NCBI RefSeq assembly: GCF_013349995.1
Contig: NZ_JABVXF010000002.1
Span: 163,395-227,394, forward strand
Length of the DNA stretch: 64,000 nt
From: Pseudoalteromonas sp. 0303
GTDB lineage: Bacteria > Pseudomonadota > Gammaproteobacteria > Enterobacterales > Alteromonadaceae
Reading direction: 5' to 3'
Shown: positions 7,238 through 17,327 of the stretch, in pieces
Position numbering within the stretch: the stretch's first letter is position 1
Layout of the letters: each line of letters starts with the position of its first letter
Notes under the pieces: model-generated
What the model saw: the letters and a program-made list of their open reading frames with translations, nothing else
What the model was told of the DNA's origin: nothing
Databases searched by the model: none
Translations under genes and position numbers: made by a program

Positions 7238-9367
7238 CTACTTTGGTAAATAGGCTGCGGGTAAACGCTTGATTTCTATCTCAGGCGATAAGTACGCTGT
7301 ATAAACCAGCCAACGCTCATTGGGTATGTAGGTCAAGCCCGATGAGCGACTATAAGCTCGTTCCGGTAAAGCAATTAAATCATGATGCTGCTTACTTGCT
7401 AAGTCATAGTAGCTAATACGGTAATCACCTAAGCGTTCTTTATAATAATAAATACGCCCCTCATGATACGCGTTCTTTGCCACCAGCAACCATGCATAAC
7501 TGCGCGCCAACTTAACATCGTTCACCAGCATTTCTTCAACACCCGTATCATGATGTTTTATCCAAATAGCATGGCGCGAGTTGGTAAATAAAATATCGCC
7601 CGATTGTGTTTCAACGCCATACTGCGCCGGCACTTCAACAGCTTTACCTAGGCTTTTACCTGTTAAGTCATAACGATATAAGTAGTCACCATCAGAGACT
7701 AAAATATGCTGGCTATCAGCGCTAAACTTGGGTTTAATTACATGACTAAATGGCAGTTTGATTTGCTGACTTTGCTCTACTTTGAAATCATAAATATATA
7801 AGCGGGTACTGCCATTGTCATACAATGAAAACAAAATATAGCGTCCATCGGCTGACCAGGTTGGATCACGAACTTCCCCCGTGTTATGTGCAAAGTCAGT
7901 AAGCTGCTTTCGCGAGCTGCTATCAGGGTTAACAATCCAAAGCTGTGAACTGCCAGATTCATTGGAAACATACAGTAGTTTATTTTGCTGCTGATTATAT
8001 TCAGGGAATAGCGAGCTAAAATTGGTCGACAACATAGAAAACGGCGAGTTGGCCACTTGTTCGTCTATTTTCAGACGCGTGATCACCTTATCTAAATCCC
8101 ACTGATGGTAATAAACACTACCATCACTACTGTAATTAGGTGAACTCATGCCCGCAATTTGCGTGTTGATTAGGGTTTGATTCTTAATGTCAAAGAAGTA
8201 GCCATAACGTTTACCGCCCTCAACTGCACTAAACGCCAATTGCTCTTTAGACGGATGCCAATCTACACCATGAATATCAACAAAATCATGAGTTAGCCGT
8301 TGGCTTTGCCCTGTTTTTACATCTATTAAAAACAGTGCTTTTTGGTTGTTTTTAACATTACGCGTAACCACAACTCGCTGTGCATCTGGCGAAAACGACA
8401 CAGACTCATACACAGTTTCGCAGTCATCATTACAAGGAATAACTGTTTCTTTTCTATGTTTTGCCTGTAAATCGAGCAGTTTGATACGAGTGACATAATC
8501 ACCTGTCTTGCTCGTATGATCAGCAATGTAGGCCAAGGTTTTACCATCACTACTGATATCAAGATCAGGCGCATAGTTATTACTGCACTCCCCTAGCACG
8601 ACACTGGTGGCATTTACCAAAGAGAGTTTTACAATTTCACAAACATCAGAGGCCATACGGTAATAATATAATGTGTTTGCATCTGGGCTAAACACAGAGC
8701 GCCCTTCTGTAAAAGGTGAGTCCGTTAATTGCTTTGCTGGGTGCTCAGGAAAATGTAAATCACGTAAATATAGGTTATTTGGTTTACCAAGCTGTCGCCA
8801 TGAATACACCAAATAGTGCTGATCATCAGAAATTGAAGGATAAATCTCACGACCAGGGCTTGCCGTCACGCTTTCGATGCTATTAAGCGGCAACACAAAG
8901 CTTGAGTTAGATTGCTTTGCAGGCGAAGAGAACAGCCAATACATCACCACCAAGCTAATGACACACAAAGCCACAAACAGCTGGCGGAATTGGGCAGCTG
9001 TGATACTAAAACCCACAGGGTTTTCTTTATCGGATGTATCTATTAGCTCGGGCTTTAATAAAACACGATAACCCGTTTTACGTAATGTCTCTAGGTAAGT
9101 TTGTTCTGGATCGAGTTCCTTAAATGCTTTTCGTAGATGCCAAATAGCATTTGTTAAGGCTTTTTCACCCACGTAAAAATTGCCTTCCCATACATGATTG
9201 ATGAGCTCTTCACGGGTGATTGGTTCGGGGTAACGCGCCACTAAGCAAGCTAACAACTCAATAAACTTAGGCTGCAAAAGCTGTTCACTACCATTGCAGA
9301 TCAGTTTATTTTCGAGTGGGTTAACAATACATGAGCCCAGCTGATAAACGCGATTAGATGTTTCCAT
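7238..9367 (-). CDS. CadC-like winged-helix regulator with TolB-type propeller
   Basis: This 709-residue protein has an N-terminal OmpR-type winged helix (about 5-105, including LTNAIWHLRKAFKE and the terminal GYRVLL), one membrane helix (about 130-148, LFVALCVISLVVMYWLF), and a long periplasmic part with WD40-like/TolB repeats (SISDDQHYLVYSW, FSPDANTLYYY, SFSPDAQRVVVT, WSADGRYILFS). Such ToxR/CadC-type proteins bind DNA directly while sensing in the periplasm. It is divergent from a TonB receptor gene 330 bp away, so that receptor is a candidate target; this is inference from position. Confidence 0.88.
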   Translation of the reverse strand: METSNRVYQLGSCIVNPLENKLICNGSEQLLQPKFIELLACLVARYPEPITREELINHVWEGNFYVGEKALTNAIWHLRKAFKELDPEQTYLETLRKTGYRVLLKPELIDTSDKENPVGFSITAAQFRQLFVALCVISLVVMYWLFSSPAKQSNSSFVLPLNSIESVTASPGREIYPSISDDQHYLVYSWRQLGKPNNLYLRDLHFPEHPAKQLTDSPFTEGRSVFSPDANTLYYYRMASDVCEIVKLSLVNATSVVLGECSNNYAPDLDISSDGKTLAYIADHTSKTGDYVTRIKLLDLQAKHRKETVIPCNDDCETVYESVSFSPDAQRVVVTRNVKNNQKALFLIDVKTGQSQRLTHDFVDIHGVDWHPSKEQLAFSAVEGGKRYGYFFDIKNQTLINTQIAGMSSPNYSSDGSVYYHQWDLDKVITRLKIDEQVANSPFSMLSTNFSSLFPEYNQQQNKLLYVSNESGSSQLWIVNPDSSSRKQLTDFAHNTGEVRDPTWSADGRYILFSLYDNGSTRLYIYDFKVEQSQQIKLPFSHVIKPKFSADSQHILVSDGDYLYRYDLTGKSLGKAVEVPAQYGVETQSGDILFTNSRHAIWIKHHDTGVEEMLVNDVKLARSYAWLLVAKNAYHEGRIYYYKERLGDYRISYYDLASKQHHDLIALPERAYSRSSGLTYIPNERWLVYTAYLSPEIEIKRLPAAYLPK

Positions 9368-9697
9368 TTACTCTAAATAAAACCCCATTTTAGAAGTACA
9401 GCAGTATAAAGCCCTATCAATTTATCGTAAAAGCAGCCCTTTCACCAGCTTTAACGTTGCAAAACGGTTAACAATGAACATTTCTTAAACCACTGATTTT
9501 AAATAAATAGATATTCAATAGATATAAAATAGAGACATAAACGAGCCACCTAAGATTGTAGTTAGGTTCACATTTCTATAAAAATTTTTACGTCAATACC
9601 GACCAACCAGAGTGTTGCTCACTGTAAATTTTAACTGCCCTTAAAAAGAGCATCACTCTGGTTCTAAAAACTAAAAATAAAACAACTAGGAACGCCT
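9368..9697. promoter_or_regulatory. Divergent regulatory region, regulator gene / TonB receptor
   Basis: This is a 330-bp AT-rich gap between two divergently transcribed genes and contains no ORF of note. It should hold promoters for both genes. Its right part, the leader of the TonB receptor, carries the long inverted repeat at 9605-9663 listed separately. An AT-rich stretch around 9500-9540 (repeated AATAGATAT) is a plausible promoter or regulator-binding area, but I cannot assign -35/-10 boxes with confidence. Confidence 0.5.
9605..9663 (+). promoter_or_regulatory. 16-bp inverted repeat in leader of TonB receptor gene
   Basis: Arms AACCAGAGTGTTGCTC (9605-9620) and GAGCATCACTCTGGTT (9648-9663) are complementary at 15 of 16 positions, with a 27-base loop. 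The right arm ends 34 bases before the GTG start. No T-run follows, so a classical terminator is unlikely. It could be an RNA hairpin or a spaced operator. Confidence 0.6.
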
Positions 9698-12600
9698 GTG
9701 AGAAATCTACTAACCAAACCTTGTGCAATTGCACTTGCTGTTGCCAGTGGTTTTAGCCAACATGCATTTGCCAATGAGGCTGAGATTGCCCGCCCTGCCA
9801 ACACCACTCCAGCAGCTAATGAACAAACTGAAGAGCCGGAAAAAATCGTTGTTACGGGTTCACGTATTAAACGCGATAGCTTTTCAATTCCAACACCGCT
9901 GGTCACAATGGACCGCGAAGCCATTGCCGATACAGGTTTAACCAACTTATCAGACATTTTGGTTGATAACATGCCAGCTCTTAGCGAGAGCATAGGTAAT
10001 ACCACCAGCCAATCAAGTGTTTCAGCGACTGGCTTATCGACAGTACAACTTCGAGATTTAGGCGCTAACCGTACCCTTACATTGATTGATGGTCGTCGTG
10101 TTGTTTCAAACAGCTACAGTGGCAACTATGTCAGTTTAAATACCATTCCGAGCGGTATGGTTGAGCGCGTTGAAATAATCAGTGGCGGTGCATCTGCAAC
10201 CTATGGTGCCGATGCTGTAGCAGGTGTGGTGAATATTATCACCCAATCCAAAAAAGAAGGCTTTGATTTTAAAGCGAACACAGGTGAAACCACCGATGGC
10301 GGCGGTAAAGAATTTACCCTTGATTTAAACTACGGTACCTCGTTTGCTGAAGATCGCGGTTACGCCTATTTCAGTGCCAACTGGGACCGTGATTTCGGTA
10401 TGACTTTTTACGATCGTAAACGCGCACAAATCGAAGATAGTTACGATTACGATCCAGATCGCATGTGTAATGTAATGCAAACAGCAGATGGCGATCAATG
10501 TATGCGTGACATCACACAAGCTGATTGGGTAAGCAAAAGCGACGGTATTCCGGGCGGTGTATTCTTAGAAAACAGCCGTAACGACACACAGTTTTGGTAT
10601 GACGGCCAAACTCTACGTGATGACTGGAAAGGCAACGAAGAAATTTACGGTATCAATTCAAATCAATACGTGATGCTTGATGTACCAAGCGATAACGTAT
10701 CTGCTGCAGTTAAAATTGATTACGATTTAACTGACGATGTGATGTTCTACGCGCAAGTTCAATACAGTGAAAGTGGTTCTTTTAACAATAAGTCGCCTGA
10801 AGATGAATACGAAGGTGCGTATGTGCCGCGTTATGACCCTACCACTGGCGAGCCCCTTGCTGATGTAGCACCGGGTTACATTCCAATCGACAACCCATAT
10901 GTTCCGCAAGAAATCCTCGATGCCAACCCATACAAAGATCGTATTTATTGGGATCGCCGCTTCAGTGAAGTGGGTAATATCAGCACCGATAATACTCGTA
11001 AAACCATTCGTAGTTGGGCAGGTCTTCAAGGCACATTATTTAACGACGAGTGGGACTGGGATCTATCTGCAAGTTATGGTCGATTTACTCAACACCAAAT
11101 TCGTAGCAATGAATTAAATACTGTAAAACTTAATCAAGCTTTGCAAGCAGAAGAATTAGCGGATGGCACCATTCAATGTATTGATGAAGCAGCTCGCGCT
11201 GAAGGCTGTGTGCCAATTAACTTATTTGGTGAGGGATCTATTACCGATGAAATGGCTGCTTGGATCCGTACCAACCCAATTATTGATACCGAAATAAAAC
11301 AATACGGTGTGGTTGGCTACGTAGCGGGTGATTTATTTGAATTACCAGCAGGCTCCGTATCTGCGGTAATTGGTGGTGAATACCGTAAAGACAGCCAAGA
11401 CCTATCAACCAGCGACGACATGAAAGCAGGCGGTATTACCTTCAACTATGTACCAAATTTTTATGGTGAAGTTGAGGTCTATGAAGCCTTTGCAGAGCTT
11501 GCGATCCCACTTTTAAAAGATGCTCCTTTAGCAAAGAATTTAAGCGCAGAAACTTCATTACGTTTGGCTAACTATAGCATGGAAAACGTCAACACCGTTG
11601 CCAGCTACAAGCTAGGTGTATTTTGGGAGCCAATCGAAGGCTATGCATTTAGAGCAAACTACGCTCGCGCTCAACGCGCCCCCACAATCACAGAGCTTAT
11701 GTCACCACCGCGTGGCGATTACGACAGCTATGATGATATTTGTGACGGTTTAACGGCAACATCAACTAAAGCAGGTCACGACAACTGCCGCAAAGAGCCG
11801 ACGTTAGCTGCGCAACTTGCTGCTGCTCCTAACTTTGAATTTAGCGATGAGAACAACAGTTACTCTCCAGGGGCAGGTAACGAAAATCTAAAAGAAGAAA
11901 CCGCTGATACCTATACCTTTGGTGTGACAGTGGCTCCTGCCTTTTTAGAAAACTTTAATCTTGCTGTTGATTACTACGATATTGCTATTGTTGATGCGAT
12001 TTCGCAGATCAGCAATGAAAATATCATGCGTGAATGTTACGACTCAGAAGCAGCATGGGGTGAAGACAACGTATTTTGTAATGATATTACCCGTAATAGC
12101 GAAGGTAACATTATCAAAATTCTTCAGCGTCAATATAACCTCGATGAGCTAACTGCACGTGGTTATGATGTGGTTGCACAGTACAAACTCGACTTAGATA
12201 ACCTAGGTCAGTTATCGTTTAAACTAGATTACAACCATGTAATCGAAAACTCGCAAACTTATGAAGGCCTTGATGGCAGCTTAGTAACCAGTCACTACGC
12301 AGGTTACGGCAGCAGCAAAGGTAAAGCCTCAATGTCACTGACATGGCGTAACGATAACTTGCGTATTCGCTGGCGTACAAATTACTTAGGCTCGTTTAAA
12401 GCAAGCCAGAGTCTTGAAGAAGATTATCAAGAGTATATTGCCGAAAATGATGCCCGCTGTGAGGCTGGTGAAGATACTTGTATCAGTAATCCAGAAAAAC
12501 TTGCCTACCAAGATTATGGCTCGTTCTTAAAACACAGCCTTTCAGCGTCTTACACCATGTCACTTGGTGAACAGAGCCAATTGCGCGTATTCGGTGGTGT

Positions 12601-12718
12601 GAATAACGTGTTTGATAATAAAGGTGATTTTTATCCATATGGCCGTGGTAACTACTACAGCGCATACGGCGGTGGTGCTGGTCGCTACGTGTATGTAGGT
12701 GCTCAATATAGCTTTTAA
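9698..12718 (+). CDS. TonB-dependent outer-membrane receptor
   Basis: This 1006-residue outer-membrane receptor starts at GTG 9698, with AGGA about 7 bases upstream. It has a signal peptide (about 1-25, HAFA), then a TonB-box-like KIVVTGSRIKR (about 48-59). The plug domain contains LRDLGANRTLTLIDGRR and GGASATYGADAVAGVVNI, and a long barrel ends in VYVGAQYSF. This is the type abundant in marine Alteromonadales, which take up oligosaccharides, peptides or siderophores; the substrate is unknown. No polysaccharide enzymes adjoin it. The neighbouring divergent propeller regulator is a candidate controller. Confidence 0.92.
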   Translation: MRNLLTKPCAIALAVASGFSQHAFANEAEIARPANTTPAANEQTEEPEKIVVTGSRIKRDSFSIPTPLVTMDREAIADTGLTNLSDILVDNMPALSESIGNTTSQSSVSATGLSTVQLRDLGANRTLTLIDGRRVVSNSYSGNYVSLNTIPSGMVERVEIISGGASATYGADAVAGVVNIITQSKKEGFDFKANTGETTDGGGKEFTLDLNYGTSFAEDRGYAYFSANWDRDFGMTFYDRKRAQIEDSYDYDPDRMCNVMQTADGDQCMRDITQADWVSKSDGIPGGVFLENSRNDTQFWYDGQTLRDDWKGNEEIYGINSNQYVMLDVPSDNVSAAVKIDYDLTDDVMFYAQVQYSESGSFNNKSPEDEYEGAYVPRYDPTTGEPLADVAPGYIPIDNPYVPQEILDANPYKDRIYWDRRFSEVGNISTDNTRKTIRSWAGLQGTLFNDEWDWDLSASYGRFTQHQIRSNELNTVKLNQALQAEELADGTIQCIDEAARAEGCVPINLFGEGSITDEMAAWIRTNPIIDTEIKQYGVVGYVAGDLFELPAGSVSAVIGGEYRKDSQDLSTSDDMKAGGITFNYVPNFYGEVEVYEAFAELAIPLLKDAPLAKNLSAETSLRLANYSMENVNTVASYKLGVFWEPIEGYAFRANYARAQRAPTITELMSPPRGDYDSYDDICDGLTATSTKAGHDNCRKEPTLAAQLAAAPNFEFSDENNSYSPGAGNENLKEETADTYTFGVTVAPAFLENFNLAVDYYDIAIVDAISQISNENIMRECYDSEAAWGEDNVFCNDITRNSEGNIIKILQRQYNLDELTARGYDVVAQYKLDLDNLGQLSFKLDYNHVIENSQTYEGLDGSLVTSHYAGYGSSKGKASMSLTWRNDNLRIRWRTNYLGSFKASQSLEEDYQEYIAENDARCEAGEDTCISNPEKLAYQDYGSFLKHSLSASYTMSLGEQSQLRVFGGVNNVFDNKGDFYPYGRGNYYSAYGGGAGRYVYVGAQYSF

Positions 12719-12754
12719 CCGTTTCATATGAAGATCCCCAGCTAGGCTGACATC

Positions 12755-12780
12755 AAAGGCGCATTTTTATTGCGCCTTTT
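12755..12780. terminator. Bidirectional terminator, TonB receptor / zapE
   Basis: The stem AAAGGCGCA / TGCGCCTTT with a 7-base AT loop is followed by TTATCTTT. It lies between two convergent genes, and its right side touches the zapE stop, so it probably serves both strands. Confidence 0.8.
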
Positions 12781-13891
12781 ATCTTTTCCAGCTTTGCATC
12801 TCAACTAATCGAGACTCGGTACGCGCATATTCAAATGCCAGTTTTTGGCCTTGGTATAAATCGCTAATACCCACCTTGGCCGAAATCACCAGTAATCGGC
12901 TGTGATCATAAAACTCATCAACCAAAGCAATAAAGCGCCGTGCTTCATCATCTAAAAAGTGTTCTTGTAAATCCTGCTTTTCTCGCTGATAACTATCTTC
13001 AATGCCATGCACAATTTGTTTACCTGTTGCTCCGCGCCCCATCACCGGCACATTGAGTAAATAAACACGCTGAAAACGCTCTGCCAAATAAATATAATCC
13101 GCGGTGCTTCTAGGTCCTGAGCAAAGCGTCATAAAATCAAACATAATGGCGTCTTGAGCTTGCATTACACAGCTAAGCTCGCGGTGGCAAACCTCTATCG
13201 TTGTTTGCCTTTGTATTACTTGCTCTTGCTTTAAAAAGCGCTCTGTTAGCGCCTCTTTGTTATTAATAAAATAATGTGCGGTTTGTTTGCCAAAGCGAAA
13301 GCGATGATCTGTGTCGCCTTCAACACTTAAAACATGGCAATGCTCATTTAATAAATCGATAGTGGGTAAAAATCGTGCTCGCTGTAAACCGTTGCGATAT
13401 AACTGCTCCGGTTGACAGTTTGACGTTGCCACTAACACTACTTGCTGCTCAAACAAGGCTTTGAATAAGCCACCCAAGATCATGGCATCACCAATATCAG
13501 AAACAAAAAACTCATCAAAACAAATCAAGCGAATGTGCTCTGCCCACTCTTTAGCAATCACCGTCAGCGGATTTTTCTGCCCTTGCAGCTGAGTTAAACG
13601 CTCATGCACTTGCTTCATAAAATGATGAAAGTGCAAACGCTGCTTAGCGTCAATATTAACAAGCTTGAAAAACACGTCCATTAACATGGATTTACCACGC
13701 CCTACTGGGCCATATAAATAAACTCCTTTTATTGGCTTAGCGCTTTGCCACCAATGGCTTGGTGCAGCTAATTCTGTGGCTAGATTATCGAGAGCATTAA
13801 TCGCTGTGCGCTGGGCACGGTCTTCTTGCAAATCACCTTTGGCTATTTGCGCTTGGTAATGCTGTAATATTTGTCCTTGCTGTACTGTCAT
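12779..13891 (-). CDS. zapE: Cell division protein ZapE (AFG1-like ATPase)
   Basis: This 370-residue AFG1/ZapE-family P-loop ATPase has Walker A GPVGRGKS (61-68), Walker B LICFDEFFVSDIGDA, and the family blocks HFHHFMKQVH and LVATSNCQPEQLYRNGLQR. In E. coli ZapE associates with FtsZ at the septum under stress. The length is typical. It is divergent from rsuA with about 50 bp between starts, in which TATACT (13909-13914) could be a -10 box for rsuA. Confidence 0.93.
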   Translation of the reverse strand: MTVQQGQILQHYQAQIAKGDLQEDRAQRTAINALDNLATELAAPSHWWQSAKPIKGVYLYGPVGRGKSMLMDVFFKLVNIDAKQRLHFHHFMKQVHERLTQLQGQKNPLTVIAKEWAEHIRLICFDEFFVSDIGDAMILGGLFKALFEQQVVLVATSNCQPEQLYRNGLQRARFLPTIDLLNEHCHVLSVEGDTDHRFRFGKQTAHYFINNKEALTERFLKQEQVIQRQTTIEVCHRELSCVMQAQDAIMFDFMTLCSGPRSTADYIYLAERFQRVYLLNVPVMGRGATGKQIVHGIEDSYQREKQDLQEHFLDDEARRFIALVDEFYDHSRLLVISAKVGISDLYQGQKLAFEYARTESRLVEMQSWKR

Positions 13892-13940
13892 AGGTAACTA
13901 GTATCCGCTATACTCGCCGCCATTGTAGCCGACTAAAAAT

Positions 13941-14648
13941 GTGATCCCAATGAAATTTCCATGCCGTTTAGATAAATTTATTAGCCATATTGCCGAGTTA
14001 CCTCGCAGCAAAACCAAAGCAGGTATCAAACGTAAATACGCCACTGTTAACGGCGAGGTGATCACCTCATTTGATTATTCAATCAGCCAAGATGATGACG
14101 TGCGCTGGCAAGGCGAGCCACTGGTGTTTTTAGGTAAGCGCTACTTCATGCTCCATAAGCCTGCTGGCTATGTATGTGCCAATAAAGATGACCTTCACCC
14201 GACTGTATTTGATTTACTTGATGAACCAAATATGAGCGACTTTCATGTTGCAGGCCGTTTAGATATCGATACCACAGGATTAGTGATCATCACTAATGAC
14301 GGCGACTGGTCACACAAAATTACTGCACCAAAGCATAACAAATTCAAAACGTATTTAGTTGAAACTCAAGAACCTATTGATGAAGAAGCCATTGCAGCGT
14401 TAGAGCAAGGGGTGCAATTGCACAACGAAAAAGAGCTAACTCGCCCTGCGATTGTTGAAAAACTTGCAAGCTACAGCTTACGCCTTTCAATTTGCGAAGG
14501 TAAATACCATCAAGTTAAGCGAATGCTTGCTGCTGTAGGTAATAAAGTTGTTGAATTACATCGTGAAAAAATAGCTGACATTACCCTCGACGAAAGCCTT
14601 GCAAGCGGTGAATATCGAGCCCTTACAGAAGCCGAACTGAAGCTCTAA
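13941..14648 (+). CDS. rsuA: 16S rRNA pseudouridine(516) synthase
   Basis: This is a RsuA-type pseudouridine synthase of about 235 residues. It has an N-terminal S4 RNA-binding domain (RLDKFISHIAELPRSKTKAGIKRK) and a catalytic domain with GRLDIDTTGLVIITNDGDWSH, where the first Asp after RL is the catalytic residue. A C-terminal EGKYHQVKRMLAAVGNKV matches the family. The start could be GTG at 13941 or ATG at 13950; neither has a strong Shine-Dalgarno sequence, and the ATG gives the more typical N-terminus. Confidence 0.92.
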   Translation: MIPMKFPCRLDKFISHIAELPRSKTKAGIKRKYATVNGEVITSFDYSISQDDDVRWQGEPLVFLGKRYFMLHKPAGYVCANKDDLHPTVFDLLDEPNMSDFHVAGRLDIDTTGLVIITNDGDWSHKITAPKHNKFKTYLVETQEPIDEEAIAALEQGVQLHNEKELTRPAIVEKLASYSLRLSICEGKYHQVKRMLAAVGNKVVELHREKIADITLDESLASGEYRALTEAELKL

Positions 14649-14751
14649 ATAGGTACTTGAGCAAAAGTCATGATAACGCTGTCATTTTTCCTTAATAAAA
14701 CCAGACAAACGTGGTAAAAGTTAACAGGGGAAATAATAAAGGAGGCTGACT

Positions 14752-16377
14752 GTGTTATCAGGACTAGCTTTAAAAACAAAAATCACCTTATTTGCTATCG
14801 CTATGTTTATTGCGTTATCTGCGATAGCGTTACTTGGCTTACAATCTTTACGTCATGCCAGCGAAAGCGACAACATCGCGCGTATCAACCAGCTCATGAA
14901 GAGCACCACCAATATTGTTGAGCAATTTGAGTTGATGGTTAAAAGCAATCAACTCGAAGAAGCACAAGCAAAGAAGCTTGCTATTCAGGTACTTCGAGAA
15001 AATAAATACCACGACTCAGAATATGTGTATGTCGTCGACAACAACTTAGATTTTGTCGCCACTCCGCACGACCCAGAACTACACGGCACCAGCTTTAACG
15101 ATTTTAAAGATGCCAGCGGCAACAGTATCGGCCGTATGGTCGAAAATCTCGTGGGTAACACGACCAATAAAATCATCACCTATCACTGGGATTCAGTGCG
15201 AGATGGTGAAACCGTTGACTTAACCTCTGTAGTACAAAAAACACCGCTGTTTGGCTGGTATGTTGGTACAGGCATTAGCGCCAAAGAAGTTGATGAACGT
15301 TATTGGAATACTGCAAAGTGGTTACTGGGCTTATCTATGCTTATTGCCATTGCGTTGACCTTTGCCATTGCTCGCTTTGGCTCATCGCTCACTAATGCCT
15401 TAGGCGGCGAAATTGATGAAGTAATCGGTATTGTAAAAAACGTCTCTCGTGGCAACTTAAACTCACATATTCGCCAAGATGCCCCACCTGAGAGCATTAT
15501 TGCTGCCATGCATTATATGCAGCAAGGGTTACGTGGCGTTGTTGGTGGTATTAAAGGGGTTACAGATAGCTTAAAAAATCAAAGTGTTGATAACGAATCT
15601 CGCTCTGTTGAACTCGACAAACTGACTCGTAGCCTAAACGAAGAAACTCAAATGGTTGCTTCAGCTATTACCGAGTTAACAGCCTCAGCGCAAACCGTTG
15701 TGGAACATGCTGAACAAGCAGCTTACTCAGTGCAAGAAGCTGAGCAACAAGGTCAAAGTGCCAGCCACTTAACCAGCGAGGCTGCTGATACCATCGCGCT
15801 TTTAGAGCAGCAAATTGACAGCGCAGGTAATAACATTCAAGTGCTTGATGATGAGGTAAATAACATCGCAAATGTGCTCAGTGTTATTCAAGGTATTGCC
15901 GAACAAACGAACTTACTTGCGCTTAATGCGGCGATAGAAGCTGCCCGTGCAGGTGAGCAAGGACGAGGCTTTGCTGTGGTTGCTGATGAAGTTCGCGGGC
16001 TTGCCCAGCGCACACAAACCAGTACTGAAGAAATCCGCAATATGATTGGCAAACTACAAGCTGCAACCCAAGATGCCAAATCATCTGTTTCGCTTAGTAT
16101 TAGTACCAGTGAACAAACCGTTGAAAAGTCGACTAAAGCCAATGAAGAGCTAAAACGCGTTGCCAGCTCACTCAGCGCAATTGCACAAATGAGCCATCAG
16201 ATAGCCATTGCTGCGAAAGAGCAACTTGATGCAGGTGAAGACACTGCCAAACGCATCGTAACTATCTCAGACACCGCTTCACAAACGGCTGTTGTATCAA
16301 ACCAGGCTCATACAGCAACCGATTTGATCAAAGGTCTTACAAGCAATTTAGAAACTGAAACCGCTAAATTCAGTTAA
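14752..16377 (+). CDS. Methyl-accepting chemotaxis protein with Cache sensor
   Basis: This 541-residue chemoreceptor has an N-terminal membrane helix (about 10-30) and a periplasmic Cache-type sensor ([23 protein letters not shown], then GWYVGTGIS). A second helix follows (about 188-208), then an [12 protein letters not shown]-like linker. The cytoplasmic hairpin tip [19 protein letters not shown] is the contact site for CheA/CheW. The ligand is unknown; small carboxylates are common for this sensor type. GTG is chosen as start because GGAGG lies 6 bases upstream. It is a solitary chemoreceptor gene; no che genes are nearby. Confidence 0.93.
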   Translation: MLSGLALKTKITLFAIAMFIALSAIALLGLQSLRHASESDNIARINQLMKSTTNIVEQFELMVKSNQLEEAQAKKLAIQVLRENKYHDSEYVYVVDNNLDFVATPHDPELHGTSFNDFKDASGNSIGRMVENLVGNTTNKIITYHWDSVRDGETVDLTSVVQKTPLFGWYVGTGISAKEVDERYWNTAKWLLGLSMLIAIALTFAIARFGSSLTNALGGEIDEVIGIVKNVSRGNLNSHIRQDAPPESIIAAMHYMQQGLRGVVGGIKGVTDSLKNQSVDNESRSVELDKLTRSLNEETQMVASAITELTASAQTVVEHAEQAAYSVQEAEQQGQSASHLTSEAADTIALLEQQIDSAGNNIQVLDDEVNNIANVLSVIQGIAEQTNLLALNAAIEAARAGEQGRGFAVVADEVRGLAQRTQTSTEEIRNMIGKLQAATQDAKSSVSLSISTSEQTVEKSTKANEELKRVASSLSAIAQMSHQIAIAAKEQLDAGEDTAKRIVTISDTASQTAVVSNQAHTATDLIKGLTSNLETETAKFS

Positions 16378-16389
16378 TTTAAATCAACT

Positions 16390-16430
16390 AAAAACGAAAA
16401 AGCCCAGCAACTGCTGGGCTTTTTCGTTTT
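16390..16430. terminator. Bidirectional terminator after chemoreceptor gene
   Basis: This is a long near-perfect palindrome: AAAAACGAAAAAGCCCAGCA, a short loop, then the complement ending CTTTTTCGTTTTT. It has a GC core and A/T runs on both sides and lies between two convergent genes, so it works for both strands. Confidence 0.9.
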
Positions 16431-16439
16431 TAGTTCGTA

Positions 16440-17222
16440 TTAAGACTTTATTTGTACCAAATCAAAATCGGCCATACCAGGCACCATTTGTTGTAATCGT
16501 GATTCGGTGACATCTAATGAGTTCAAACACTCACAATACTCAGAGGCTTTCATTTCTAATTGCTCTGCTTTCTTTTGTAGTGATTTGTCAATTTCAGTTG
16601 AGATGATATCCATACGCTGCCCCATATCATTGATACGGTCTTCGATGTTACCTTCGCGCGATTTAAAAGCATCGCCTAACGAGACTAAAATAGCGCCAAG
16701 TGAGCCATGCACTGCAGAGTGAATTTTTTGGCTGATTTCTTTGGTAAAAAAGTCATCGATTTTCGACAGCGACTGCGGAGCAATAAAGAAAAAGTCATCA
16801 CCACGCTTAAATTTATCCATCAGCGCACGCTCAACATATTGCAGCTGAGTTTTTAGTACTTCGGGCTCTTTGTCTGACATGCCCTCAACAACTTGCTCGA
16901 TGGCACTTAAGCCAAGGTTTACACCATCGGTCGCCAAGTCAACAAGTTCAGGGACTGTTTGCCTGATACCGCGGCTGAACTGCTCCACAACTTTGCTTTC
17001 ATCTGGGCTTAAATCAACCCAGTAGCCTCTTATAAACAATTGGTTATCGTTGTTGATCTGTACGCGAGTTTGACCTTTATCAACAATACGAATGACATCA
17101 TCGGTGATGATTAAGCCATGGCTTAACTCTACATCGCATTGTTTTTTTTCTAAGGTTGCGTAACTGGAAAAGCTAGAGAATGTAATGGCCGCTGCTAACA
17201 ACGAGCGAGAAAAGAACGCCAT
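16440..17222 (-). CDS. DUF2884 (YggN-like) exported protein
   Basis: This is a 260-residue protein with a signal peptide (MAFFSRSLLAAAITFSSFSS, cleavage near SYA). The mature part begins with CDVELSHGLIITDDVIRIVD and continues with the helical body typical of the YggN/DUF2884 family (VEQFSRGIRQTVPELVDLATDGVNLGL). Function is unknown; the location is periplasmic. ATG 17222 is preferred over GTG 17228 because GAGG is spaced 5 bases from the ATG and too close to the GTG. Confidence 0.8.
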   Translation of the reverse strand: MAFFSRSLLAAAITFSSFSSYATLEKKQCDVELSHGLIITDDVIRIVDKGQTRVQINNDNQLFIRGYWVDLSPDESKVVEQFSRGIRQTVPELVDLATDGVNLGLSAIEQVVEGMSDKEPEVLKTQLQYVERALMDKFKRGDDFFFIAPQSLSKIDDFFTKEISQKIHSAVHGSLGAILVSLGDAFKSREGNIEDRINDMGQRMDIISTEIDKSLQKKAEQLEMKASEYCECLNSLDVTESRLQQMVPGMADFDLVQIKS

Positions 17223-17288
17223 ATACACCTCAAAAAGACAAAAAAGGAAGGCCGCTAGATTAGCAAATATCCAATTTTATGCAAGTAA

Positions 17289-17311
17289 AACGCCTAGCTA
17301 TGCTAGGCGTC
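17289..17311 (-). terminator. Terminator of the metalloprotease gene
   Basis: The stem ACGCCTAGC / GCTAGGCGT with a 3-base loop is followed on the minus strand by TTTTACTT. It lies 17 bp after the metalloprotease stop and separates it from the DUF2884 gene. Confidence 0.8.
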
Positions 17312-17327
17312 TTAAAAGAAAGGTGGA

